Under the pieces are notes generated by a model. It did no database searches and had not been told where the DNA came from. It saw nothing but the letters and a program-made list of their open reading frames with translations. The position numbers and the translations under genes are program-made. This document shows, in pieces, positions 1 to 7,508 of a stretch of 29,165 bases of DNA. The stretch spans positions 1-29,165 of the forward strand of contig JBKCHO010000076.1 of assembly GCA_046302815.1 (NCBI GenBank), read 5' to 3'. Every line of letters begins with the position of its first letter. Positions within the stretch are counted from its first letter, which is position 1. Origin of the DNA: JALRAP01 sp046302815 (GTDB taxonomy: Bacteria > Bacteroidota > Bacteroidia > AKYH767-A > OLB10).

Positions 1-148
1 ATATAAATGAGGGCTAGTTGGATATTTATGAGCGATTGAGTTTATGTGATTCATAATCTCTTTCATAAATAAGCTGGATTAAACTGAATTTAAATCAAAA
101 CTTATAATTTGATGAAAGTTTTCAGATTCTTTTAAAAATTCCATTAGA

Positions 149-646
149 TCAATCCTTGATTTTTGCAATATCAGATTCTCCCTGCTCTTTTGAGACAATT
201 GTCATTTCCGGCCTACCTACAAATGCTCCCATGACAATGCCACACTTAAGATAATAGGATTGACCTGGTTCAATAAAAATCTGAATCGTTTTTTTCTTTT
301 CGGTCTTTGCCCAAAGTTCAATTACACCCTCTTCGTCAATATTGATCTGATATTTTGAGTTATTCCTAACTCTGCAAATAACCTTATCACCCTTATAAAG
401 ATCATAGCCAACTGCTGCGCCAATAAAAGCGCCAGGCCGATATATAAACAAAGTAGCAGGTCTTGATTCTTTTTTCACATGGTTGATCTGGGGCACAGCA
501 CCATTCTGCAGGATTGAGTCAACAGAAGTGTTTTGAAGCAATGAATCTTTAGTATTTGATATTGAATCATTAGATTGAGCTTGGGCGGAATTGGTTAGAA
601 GTATCAATGCACCCAGCAAAAGGTGTTTAAAATTCATTATTGACAT
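149..646 (-). CDS. Exported DUF2846-like protein
   Basis: A 165-residue protein of unknown function. The N-terminus is a signal peptide: a short basic start, a hydrophobic core (LLLGALILL) and a probable cut after AQA near residue 24. A Ser/Asn/Asp-rich linker follows, then from about residue 62 a compact beta-rich domain (PATLFIYRPGAFIGAAVGYD, then GDKVICRV) that resembles the DUF2846 family, whose members begin with a similar 'YRP' strand. There is no lipobox cysteine, so it is probably periplasmic or surface exposed. A second start at 637 (MNFKHLL) fits the signal peptide equally well. It reads away from kbl across a 231-base gap and has no operon partner in view. The domain call rests on memory of the family pattern; the function is unknown. 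Confidence 0.75.
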   Translation of the reverse strand: MSIMNFKHLLLGALILLTNSAQAQSNDSISNTKDSLLQNTSVDSILQNGAVPQINHVKKESRPATLFIYRPGAFIGAAVGYDLYKGDKVICRVRNNSKYQINIDEEGVIELWAKTEKKKTIQIFIEPGQSYYLKCGIVMGAFVGRPEMTIVSKEQGESDIAKIKD

Positions 647-877
647 TTTTGATTAGCAAGATGATATTAATTTATGCGGTCATTAAAAAATTGATGATTT
701 CTACTTGTAATTAAATTAACTCGAAATTAGTTGCTGCAATAAGGGTGGTTATTGATAATTGTCATATCAAACTGAATTTCATCCCGATGATTCAACGCCA
801 AATAAACCTTTTGAAATAAAAGCCTCTTAATATATGTATTGATTATTTTCGCGTTGGACTAAACAGACCAACTTACC

Positions 878-2068
878 ATGTATACCACCCTCCAACCCGT
901 TTTGCAGCAAGAGCTCAAAGACATTGAAGCTGCAGGTTTGTATAAAAAGGAACGAGTCATCGTTACTCCTCAGGGAGCAGACATAAAACTTGCAGATGGC
1001 AAAGAGGTTATCAACTTCTGCGCCAACAACTACTTGGGATTGTCATCTCACCCAAGGGTTGTGGAAGCGGCTAAACATTCCATAGATACTCACGGATACG
1101 GGATGTCATCCGTTAGATTTATTTGTGGAACCCAAGACATACATAAGGATTTAGAGCAAAAAATTGCCGGATTCCTGGGAACTGAAGACACTATATTGTA
1201 CGCTGCGGCTTTCGATGCCAATGGTGGTGTTTTTGAACCCTTGTTCAACGATCAGGATGCCATTATCTCGGATGAGCTGAACCATGCTTCCATTATTGAT
1301 GGAGTGCGACTATGCAAGGCCCAACGATTCCGATACAAGCACAATGACATGGTTGATTTGGAAACGCAGTTGCAAGCAACCACTCAAATGCGACACCGGA
1401 TCATTGTAACAGACGGAGTATTCTCAATGGACGGAACCATTGCCCAATTGGATAAGATCTGTGAGCTTGCCGATAAATATCAGGCTTTGATCATGATTGA
1501 CGAATGTCATGCATCGGGTTTCATGGGCAAGACCGGTCGCGGCACACATGAACATCACAATGTGATGGGCAGGATCGATATCATTACGGGAACCCTCGGA
1601 AAAGCATTAGGAGGTGCCTTGGGAGGCTTTACCTCCGGTCGTAAGGAAATAATTGAAATCCTGCGCCAGCGTTCGAGGCCCTACTTGTTTTCAAATTCTT
1701 TGGCTCCTTCCATAGTTGGAGCATCCATAGCTGTATTAGATTTACTTAGCAACACCACAGACCTTCGCGATAATTTGTGGAATAACACGGCTTACTTCCG
1801 GGAAAAAATGGTTGCCGCAGGATTCGATATCAAACCGGGCTCCCACCCCATTGTTCCAATCATGCTGTACGAAGCAAAGCTAGCTCAGGAATTCGCTGCT
1901 AAACTTCTTGATGAAGGTATTTATGTAATCGGTTTTTTCTATCCTGTAGTCGCCAAAGGCAATGCACGCATTCGAGTTCAAATTTCGGCAGGGCATGAAA
2001 AGCATCACCTTGACAAAGCCATAACCTCATTCATCAAAGTAGGAAAAGAATTAGGGGTTTTGAAATGA
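878..2068 (+). CDS. kbl: Glycine C-acetyltransferase (2-amino-3-ketobutyrate CoA ligase)
   Basis: A PLP enzyme that cleaves 2-amino-3-ketobutyrate with CoA to glycine and acetyl-CoA, the second step of threonine breakdown; cytosolic. At 396 residues it matches E. coli Kbl (398) almost end to end. It has the NFCANNYLGL motif (residues 46-55), SVRFICGTQD (78-87), ALNHASIIDGVRLCKA-type text with E for A (SDELNHAS), D208/H211 in the cofactor-ring contact IDECHA, and the Schiff-base lysine K242 in TGTLGKALGG. The terminal GFFYPVV and ARIRVQISA stretches are also typical. Unlike E. coli, no threonine dehydrogenase (tdh) follows; the next gene is convergent. No clear TAnnTTTG promoter box is visible in the 231 bases upstream; the nearest is TATTTTCG at 844-851 with one mismatch. 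Confidence 0.97.
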   Translation: MYTTLQPVLQQELKDIEAAGLYKKERVIVTPQGADIKLADGKEVINFCANNYLGLSSHPRVVEAAKHSIDTHGYGMSSVRFICGTQDIHKDLEQKIAGFLGTEDTILYAAAFDANGGVFEPLFNDQDAIISDELNHASIIDGVRLCKAQRFRYKHNDMVDLETQLQATTQMRHRIIVTDGVFSMDGTIAQLDKICELADKYQALIMIDECHASGFMGKTGRGTHEHHNVMGRIDIITGTLGKALGGALGGFTSGRKEIIEILRQRSRPYLFSNSLAPSIVGASIAVLDLLSNTTDLRDNLWNNTAYFREKMVAAGFDIKPGSHPIVPIMLYEAKLAQEFAAKLLDEGIYVIGFFYPVVAKGNARIRVQISAGHEKHHLDKAITSFIKVGKELGVLK

Positions 2069-2204
2069 TTTTTTTTACATCGTTCATTGTTGACTTAATC
2101 ATATGAATTAAGTTGGGGTAAATGAATTAATAAATCCATTTCAGAAATGTGTTCTAATTTATTAAAACAATTTTAGATTTTTTTCTTTGTTCTTAATAAT
2201 AAAT

Positions 2205-2237
2205 CATCTGGGGCAAAATAGAATTTTACCCCAGATG
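2205..2237. terminator. Bidirectional hairpin between kbl and the LipL32-like gene
   Basis: Inverted repeat CATCTGGGG-c-AAAAT / ATTTT-a-CCCCAGATG with a three-base loop and one C/A mismatch. It lies between the convergent kbl and LipL32-like genes, 12 bases past the latter's stop codon. T-rich flanks exist on both sides but are interrupted, so it is a moderate rather than perfect intrinsic terminator. Confidence 0.65.
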
Positions 2238-2248
2238 AACTTTTATAA

Positions 2249-2956
2249 TTATTTCTTTTCCATTGACTCAACAAGTCCTTGAAGCGTATTCGAAATTCGT
2301 ACTCCTGGTAGTTTTACGGGTGCGCCTACCTGAGCCATAAAGCTTCCTTGAACTTCTCCAACCTTGTATGTTGTAAATCCGATTCGATATAATCCAACTG
2401 TTAAAGCCTTTAATGGATCACTTACCTCACTGGTTATGCGTAACAATGAATTATATTTATTACCAGATGGTTGTGCAGGCATTTCACCGGAATCATCATT
2501 CTGTTGAATAGAAACCCAATTAGCGGATTTACCTTTTGGCAAAACATCCTCTAATGAAACAATACCTTGAGCCTTCTCAAATGAAATCCAAGTATCAAAA
2601 TAGCTAGATTTGTCAGAGCCCTTTTCAGTGTATAAAGCAGTAACAACATCTGTTGGCTCAGGCTTCATATTGTCAGGAACGGGGGATATCATACGAACCC
2701 CTATTTCTGGAGCTACTGCTGGCACCCAAACATATAAGTAATAATACTTTTTACCGTTTCGTTCCTCATCAGGAGCTGAACCTGGGTTGACAAATCCAAA
2801 ATAAGAAATCACATCAGTATATGGAACACGAATTTCCTTTCCCATAACCGATTTTTTTCCCAAGTCAGCAGCGAACTTATCTAGTTTTTGTGCTAAAGCA
2901 GTTGAACCAATTAAACATACAATTGCACAGGCAAATAAAAATCCCTTTTTTTTCAT
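2249..2956 (-). CDS. LipL32-family exported protein (non-lipidated form)
   Basis: A 235-residue secreted protein that I recognise as a homologue of LipL32, the major surface protein of pathogenic Leptospira. Shared blocks, in order: FGFVNPGSAPD (residues 53-63; LipL32 YGYVKPGQAPD), YYLYVWVPAV...GVRMISP (72-92), YFDTWI (119-124), GNKYNSLLRI (165-174) and GLYRIGFTTYKVGEVQGSF (188-206; LipL32 GLYRISFTTYKPGEVKGSF). The residues that bind Ca2+ in LipL32 (D132, T133, D164, D165, Y178) align with D121, T122, D154, D155 and Y168 here. The signal peptide ends ALA-Q near residue 22-23 with no cysteine at the cut, so unlike LipL32 it should be a soluble or surface protein and not a lipoprotein. LipL32 binds host matrix; a related protein is known in Pseudoalteromonas tunicata. 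The role here is unknown. Confidence 0.9.
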   Translation of the reverse strand: MKKKGFLFACAIVCLIGSTALAQKLDKFAADLGKKSVMGKEIRVPYTDVISYFGFVNPGSAPDEERNGKKYYYLYVWVPAVAPEIGVRMISPVPDNMKPEPTDVVTALYTEKGSDKSSYFDTWISFEKAQGIVSLEDVLPKGKSANWVSIQQNDDSGEMPAQPSGNKYNSLLRITSEVSDPLKALTVGLYRIGFTTYKVGEVQGSFMAQVGAPVKLPGVRISNTLQGLVESMEKK

Positions 2957-3465
2957 TTGTTTTTTGTGTTAATGATTTTAATAAATATGATAGTTCCGTT
3001 TTTTAAAGTGGGTTCTGGACTCCACTTATATCGATATTAAAGGTTGTATTCACAAACAACAATAACCTGCCTGCGGTTGTCGGCTTTATTAATTAATCAA
3101 TATATTAATTCATGAAAATCATTTCAATTGTCAGATTTAGACAACAACATGGATTCAATATCAACGAAACTAAATAAAATATTTAATTAAAAAATATGCT
3201 AAAATAAAATCGCCAGGAAAATAAACCGTTAAAATGACCTTTAACAAAAGCCAAAAATATAGGTGCTTTGACACCAATTGACATTGACTTTCATGAAAAA
3301 TAAACAGATGCTCAAATATTTCCCAAGAACCTGATAATCTGCAAAATAGAAATCCATATTGAATTTATAGCAACCTTTTTAAAAACAATTCGTATCAAAT
3401 CCCTGAACATATTTATGATTCGAAGGCTATTTTGACTTTGCAACTCTAACCGTGGACTACTGAAT
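2957..3465. other. 509-base AT-rich divergent intergenic region
   Basis: No convincing gene lies here. The LipL32-like gene starts leftward at its left edge and an exported protein starts rightward at its right edge, so both promoters should be inside. One exact Bacteroidota -7 match, TATTTTTG on the minus strand (3259-3252), lies about 300 bases upstream of the LipL32-like start but lacks a -33 box at proper spacing. A 21-codon frame at 3112-3177 (MKIISIVRF...) has no support. I see no RNA fold or repeat of note. Confidence 0.6.
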
Positions 3466-4131
3466 ATGGCACAATCCATCAGACACATAACACTAATGCA
3501 TATCATGGTTTTCTTTTTTATTGGCCAAGGAATTTGCCAATCAACTGTAGTATCAAAGGATGACAAGTATACCGATATACTTGCCGGCGTCACATTCAAC
3601 TTCATTATATCAAACTTGAATGATTCCATTAAAGTGAAGTTTGAAACAAACGAGACTCTAGCAGGAAAAAAGATTGCTGTAACCAAAAGTTACAACGGGT
3701 CTTATTTTGCCCCTATTTTCGAAGAGTCAATAAGCCCAAACAATACAATTTCTTTTGTGAGCTCCAAAAGCACGGATAAGTCGGTTTTTTACAAACTGTA
3801 CTTGATTGACCCCGTAAGCGGAATCAAAACAGATTCTTCCAAGATAATTACAGCCTTGGGTGGCAACAAACTAAAATGTTCCATATATCAGTCAAAAACC
3901 GATGGAGAGATTCTTGCCGATTTGGACGAATCCCTAATGGGACACCTTCCACGAGTAATAGTTACTGATGCTACAACAGGTGAAGTAGTCTTATCCAAGG
4001 TTACAAAAGAAGTCGACAAATCAGAAAGGTTCAAAGTGTTATCCGGTAAGGATAAGCTTGGTCCGGGAACTTATAATGTGAGTTTGGCCTTCAAAAAGGA
4101 GACATTTTCCCAAAAGCTGATTGTCAAATAG
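3466..4131 (+). CDS. Exported protein with degenerate T9SS type A-like C-terminus
   Basis: A 221-residue protein not recognised as a named family. It has a signal peptide (hydrophobic MHIMVFFFIGQGICQ, cut near residue 25); a start at codon 11 (MHIMVFF, 3496) is equally possible. The middle is beta-rich (FKFETNET-like and FYKLYLIDPVSG segments) and suggests an Ig-like or fibronectin-like fold. The last ~85 residues follow the layout of a T9SS type A sorting domain: DGEI, then VIVTDATTGEVVLSK (strand like 'v.iyD.tGkvv'), then GPGTYNVSLAF (the G-Y motif) and the terminal KETFSQKLIVK. The usual PNP motif at the domain's start is absent (SIYQSKTDG instead). It may therefore be a T9SS cargo with a divergent signal, or simply an Ig-like protein. 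It ends 66 bases before lhgO. Confidence 0.65.
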   Translation: MAQSIRHITLMHIMVFFFIGQGICQSTVVSKDDKYTDILAGVTFNFIISNLNDSIKVKFETNETLAGKKIAVTKSYNGSYFAPIFEESISPNNTISFVSSKSTDKSVFYKLYLIDPVSGIKTDSSKIITALGGNKLKCSIYQSKTDGEILADLDESLMGHLPRVIVTDATTGEVVLSKVTKEVDKSERFKVLSGKDKLGPGTYNVSLAFKKETFSQKLIVK

Positions 4132-4197
4132 GATTTCAAATTCTAACCAAATTCCTTTTTTGACTAATTTCGGGGACTGTCATTCGTTTTCAAGTCC

Positions 4198-5436
4198 TTG
4201 GAAAATCAAAAATCTCTATCTGATTCGTTTTTCGATATCATCGTAGTGGGTGGTGGGATCGTAGGTCTTGCATCTGCTTACAAGATAAATTTTCGCTACC
4301 CCTCACTCCGTATTCTTGTATTGGAAAAAGAAAAGGAAGTTGCTGCACACCAAACTGGTCACAACTCAGGAGTAATTCATTCGGGACTTTACTATAAGCC
4401 CGGCAGCTACAAGGCAAAGAACTGCGTTGATGGTAGGCGCGAACTGGTTTCATTTGCCAAAGAACATAAGGTTGCCCATGATATTTGTGGTAAAATCGTA
4501 GTTGCCACAAAAGAATCCGAACTACCCCACCTCAACAAGGTGTTTGGAAACGGTATTCAAAATGGAGTCGAAGGCATTCGAAAAATAACCGCCGACGAGA
4601 TTCGTGAAATCGAACCATACTGCACAGGCATCGAAGGCATTCTTGTTCCTTGCACAGGCATTATTGACTACGCAGAGGTAGCCCGAACCTATGTAAGACT
4701 GATTGAAGAAAAATTTGAAGGAAGCAAAGTCTTTACTGAACATGAGGTTATCGACTTCGGACACGCTGATGGAAAGATGACTGTCAGAACAAACAATGGC
4801 GACTATCACTCCAAGCATGTAATATGTTGCACTGGCCTGCATTCGGATCGGATTGCCAAAAAGGAAGGTGTCGCACCGGGAATGCAAATCGTTGGCTTCA
4901 GAGGCGACTACTACGACCTTTCTGAAAAGGGGATGTCAAAGGTGCGTAACTTGATATACCCTGTACCAAATCCGCAATTCCCATTCCTGGGTGTTCATTT
5001 TACAAGAATGATACAAGGTGGTGTTGAATGTGGTCCAAATGCTGTATTTACATTCAAGCGCGAGGGTTATGGAAAAACGGATTTCAATTTGAGGGATACG
5101 GTAGAGGCTCTCACCTACAAAGGCACTTGGAAACTATTCTATAAACATTGGCGCTTTGGATTAGACGAATACAGAAGGGCCTTTTCCAAGCGACTTTTCC
5201 TCAACCGACTTCGTCATTTGATTCCATCACTTGAAATGGATGACCTTGTTCCTGGTCGAGCCGGTGTGCGCGCCATGGCCTTGGATCCTGATGGCGATAT
5301 GATTGATGATTTTAAAATAGTTGAACACGGAAACGCACTCCATGTACTAAACGCTCCTTCACCAGCAGCAACGGCATCCCTCGCCATCGGTACAGCCATT
5401 TGCGAAATGGCCACAGAGCAATTCAAACTCTCCTGA
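4198..5436 (+). CDS. lhgO: L-2-hydroxyglutarate oxidase/dehydrogenase
   Basis: An FAD enzyme that oxidises L-2-hydroxyglutarate to 2-oxoglutarate and passes electrons to the membrane quinone pool in E. coli LhgO. At 412 residues it matches LhgO (422) throughout: FAD Rossmann motif VVGGGIVGLASAY (residues 16-28), HQTGHNSGVIHSGLYYKPGS, PFLGVHFTRMI, GPNAVFTFKREGYGKTDF, PAGVRA-type GRAGVRAMALDPDGDMIDDF and NAPSPAATASLAIG. The start is TTG at 4198: an in-frame stop lies at 4165, and no ATG occurs in frame until well past the FAD motif, so a non-ATG start is forced. Its stop TGA directly abuts the stop of serA on the other strand (zero spacing). The enzyme family removes a toxic by-product of central dehydrogenases. 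Confidence 0.95.
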   Translation: MENQKSLSDSFFDIIVVGGGIVGLASAYKINFRYPSLRILVLEKEKEVAAHQTGHNSGVIHSGLYYKPGSYKAKNCVDGRRELVSFAKEHKVAHDICGKIVVATKESELPHLNKVFGNGIQNGVEGIRKITADEIREIEPYCTGIEGILVPCTGIIDYAEVARTYVRLIEEKFEGSKVFTEHEVIDFGHADGKMTVRTNNGDYHSKHVICCTGLHSDRIAKKEGVAPGMQIVGFRGDYYDLSEKGMSKVRNLIYPVPNPQFPFLGVHFTRMIQGGVECGPNAVFTFKREGYGKTDFNLRDTVEALTYKGTWKLFYKHWRFGLDEYRRAFSKRLFLNRLRHLIPSLEMDDLVPGRAGVRAMALDPDGDMIDDFKIVEHGNALHVLNAPSPAATASLAIGTAICEMATEQFKLS

Positions 5437-6669
5437 TTAATAAAGTTGTCGCACCCGAACAGTGTTGCGAACTTTAGATAAGGCCTCCAATACCTTGGAA
5501 GAGGTTCGGCGATCTACATCCACAACCACATATCCTATATCAGCGTTGGTTTTGAGATACTGACCCACGATGTTTACTTTCATAGAGGAGAGCAATCCAT
5601 TGATGTCAGAAAGTACGCCAGGCACATTTTTATGGATGTGTAACAAACGATGTGCATCATGTTGAACAGGAAGGCTCAATGCAGGAATGGACAAGGAGCC
5701 AGTTGTAGAACCAGTTTCTAAAAAGCTGATCAACTTGGATGCCACATCAGCACCAATACTCTCTTGTGCTTCTGCAGTGGATCCCCCTATGTGTGGAGTC
5801 AGCACCACATTAGGCATACCTTGGAATATCGATGAAAATGGATCTTTGTTGGATTGGGGCTCCTTCTCAAATACATCAACAGCCAATGAAGCCAGGTATC
5901 CACTTTTCAACGCTGCCGCGACAGCATTGGAATCCATCACATCGCCCCTACTCAAATTAATTAATACAGCCCCCCTTTTCATTTTACGAATGGCAGCAGC
6001 GTTTATCAAGTTTCTGGTAGATGCAGCTCCTGGAACATGTAAAGTAACTATGTCCGATTGCTTTAGCAACTGGTCAAGAGATGCTGCTTTGCGGGCATTA
6101 CCCAACGAAAGCTTGGGCTCAACATCATGGAATAGCACTTGCATACCCAAGCTTTCGGCTAGCACCGAGACTTGAGAACCGATATGCCCATAACCCAAAA
6201 TTCCAAGCGTTTTTCCGCGCACCTCATGGCATCCGTCTGCCGATTTATCCCATTTACCGGCATGCATATAAGTGTTCTTTTCTGGGATGCGACGCATCAA
6301 TGTGAGGCAGTGGCCTATGACCATCTCGGCTACAGATCTGGTATTCGAATAGGGCGAATTAAAGATCGCAACACCTTTGTCGATGGCCTGAACCATATCA
6401 ATCTGATTGGTGCCGATACAAAAGGCACCAGCTGCAATCAGCTTGGGAGCCGATTGTATGACAGCAGCGGACAATTGTGTTTTAGACCTTATACCAAGCA
6501 AATGAACCTGCTTGATTTTTGCAATCAATTCTTTTTCGGCAAGAGCGCCCTTCAATGCCTCCACATTTCTGTATCCAGCATCTTTGAACATCTTCACAGC
6601 CGTTGGATGTACCCCTTCCAAAAGCAAGATGTTGATTTTGTCTTTCGGGTAAGATGTATTGGATTGCAT
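5437..6669 (-). CDS. serA: D-3-phosphoglycerate dehydrogenase
   Basis: Catalyses the first step of serine synthesis, oxidising 3-phosphoglycerate to 3-phosphohydroxypyruvate with NAD+; cytosolic tetramer. It has 410 residues, the same length as E. coli SerA and close in sequence: FCIGTNQID (83-91), NSPYSNTRSVAE (104-115), NAD motif GYGHIG (159-164), and the catalytic set R241 (LSRGDV), E270 (FEKEP) and H293 (TPHIGGSTAEAQ). A C-terminal ACT domain (about 339-410, HIHKNVPGVLSDIN) is the serine-binding regulatory domain, so feedback inhibition by serine is likely. A possible -7 box TATTTTTG lies at 6735-6728, but its -33 partner is poorly spaced. It converges with lhgO stop to stop, so the two transcripts must overlap at their 3' ends unless termination lies inside a coding region. 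Confidence 0.97.
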   Translation of the reverse strand: MQSNTSYPKDKINILLLEGVHPTAVKMFKDAGYRNVEALKGALAEKELIAKIKQVHLLGIRSKTQLSAAVIQSAPKLIAAGAFCIGTNQIDMVQAIDKGVAIFNSPYSNTRSVAEMVIGHCLTLMRRIPEKNTYMHAGKWDKSADGCHEVRGKTLGILGYGHIGSQVSVLAESLGMQVLFHDVEPKLSLGNARKAASLDQLLKQSDIVTLHVPGAASTRNLINAAAIRKMKRGAVLINLSRGDVMDSNAVAAALKSGYLASLAVDVFEKEPQSNKDPFSSIFQGMPNVVLTPHIGGSTAEAQESIGADVASKLISFLETGSTTGSLSIPALSLPVQHDAHRLLHIHKNVPGVLSDINGLLSSMKVNIVGQYLKTNADIGYVVVDVDRRTSSKVLEALSKVRNTVRVRQLY

Positions 6670-6778
6670 GGGAAAGTGAATTGTATATTGTTAAAATTAA
6701 TTCAGGCAAAAATCATAGTTTGATTCACAAAAATAAATGTTGAGGAGGATACATTTAGCGGAGCAAATGATTGTTGAG

Positions 6779-7297
6779 TCAGATTAGGTTCCTACCCATA
6801 ACATAATCATCATTCACCTCATTGCCTATGACAAATTGTTTTACTCCAATTATTTCAAACCCGAACGCCCTGTAAAAATCAATGGCTCTTTTATTCTCTT
6901 GCCATACACCAAGCCACATATACTCGTAACCCTCCGACTTGGCAATTTGAATCGACTCAATCATCAAGGTTTTACCAACCTTTTTACCGACATAAGCTCC
7001 AAGCGCGTAGATACGCTCCATCTGGATTTGGCGTTTAGCTGAATCCGCTTGGGATGTTTTACTGCCTCGTACCAATTTGGCGTAGCCTACAGGATCACCC
7101 TGATAATAGGCCGTCAGGTAAATCACTGCCGGGTCTTCCAACTGCGACTTTATTCGATCCTGATGGAAAGATAAGTCCAAATAAGCCTTCATATCAGTTG
7201 GGTCGTTGAATTGACCAAAGGCCTCTTGAAAGGCCCTACGACCTAGTAGGGCCAACAACTGCGAGTCGGATACTGATGCCTTTTTAACCTCAATCAC
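6779..7297 (-). CDS. GNAT family N-acetyltransferase
   Basis: A 172-residue acetyltransferase using acetyl-CoA; the substrate cannot be told. The GNAT acetyl-CoA loop (motif A) is seen at YALGAYVGKKVGKTLMIESI, followed by motif B text WLGVWQENKRAIDFYRAFGFEIIG. The start is GTG at 7297 (MIEVKKASVSD); no ATG lies early in frame. An exact TATATTTG box on the same strand (7309-7302) sits only five bases upstream of that GTG. If it is a real -7 element the message would be nearly leaderless, or the true start is further in; no -33 match at normal spacing is seen. It follows serA's orientation but is upstream of it by 109 bases, so the two could share a transcript. Confidence 0.88.
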   Translation of the reverse strand: MIEVKKASVSDSQLLALLGRRAFQEAFGQFNDPTDMKAYLDLSFHQDRIKSQLEDPAVIYLTAYYQGDPVGYAKLVRGSKTSQADSAKRQIQMERIYALGAYVGKKVGKTLMIESIQIAKSEGYEYMWLGVWQENKRAIDFYRAFGFEIIGVKQFVIGNEVNDDYVMGRNLI

Positions 7298-7377
7298 GAT
7301 TCAAATATACTGTTTTTCAATTGCTTAATAAAACGGATAGAAAGTATGAAGTTCAACGATTCTAGGGGCAAATTGCT

Positions 7378-7385
7378 TATTTTTG
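7378..7385 (+). promoter_or_regulatory. Possible -7 box for recJ
   Basis: TATTTTTG, an exact match to TAnnTTTG, 123 bases before the recJ start. The -33 region has only TTC at 7352-7354 with a 23-base spacer, so support is weak. Confidence 0.3.
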
Positions 7386-7508
7386 GAATCGAGCGGGTCG
7401 GGATTCGGAACATAGGCCACCCCGAAGATGATTTGCCGCTTTTTTGTTTCGGAATCTTTAATTGAAATTACTTTATAAACACTTACCAAACCCAATCCCT
7501 TTTACAAC

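Noticed and set aside
2249..2956. Calling the LipL32 homologue a lipoprotein like its Leptospira namesake
   Set aside because: Its two early cysteines lie inside the hydrophobic core (residues 10 and 14), and the cut site reads ALA-Q with no cysteine at +1.
3112..3177. 21-codon frame beginning MKIISIVRF in the long AT-rich gap
   Set aside because: Too short, no ribosome site, no neighbour overlap and no family resemblance.
3312..3686. 124-codon open frame on the minus strand opposite the exported protein gene
   Set aside because: It overlaps the start of a gene with a clear signal peptide and shows no recognisable domain or composition of a real protein; a shadow frame.
6172..6723. 183-codon open frame opposite serA, and similar long frames opposite other genes
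   Set aside because: They lie antisense to well-recognised enzymes and have no domain signal; they result from codon use on the real strand.
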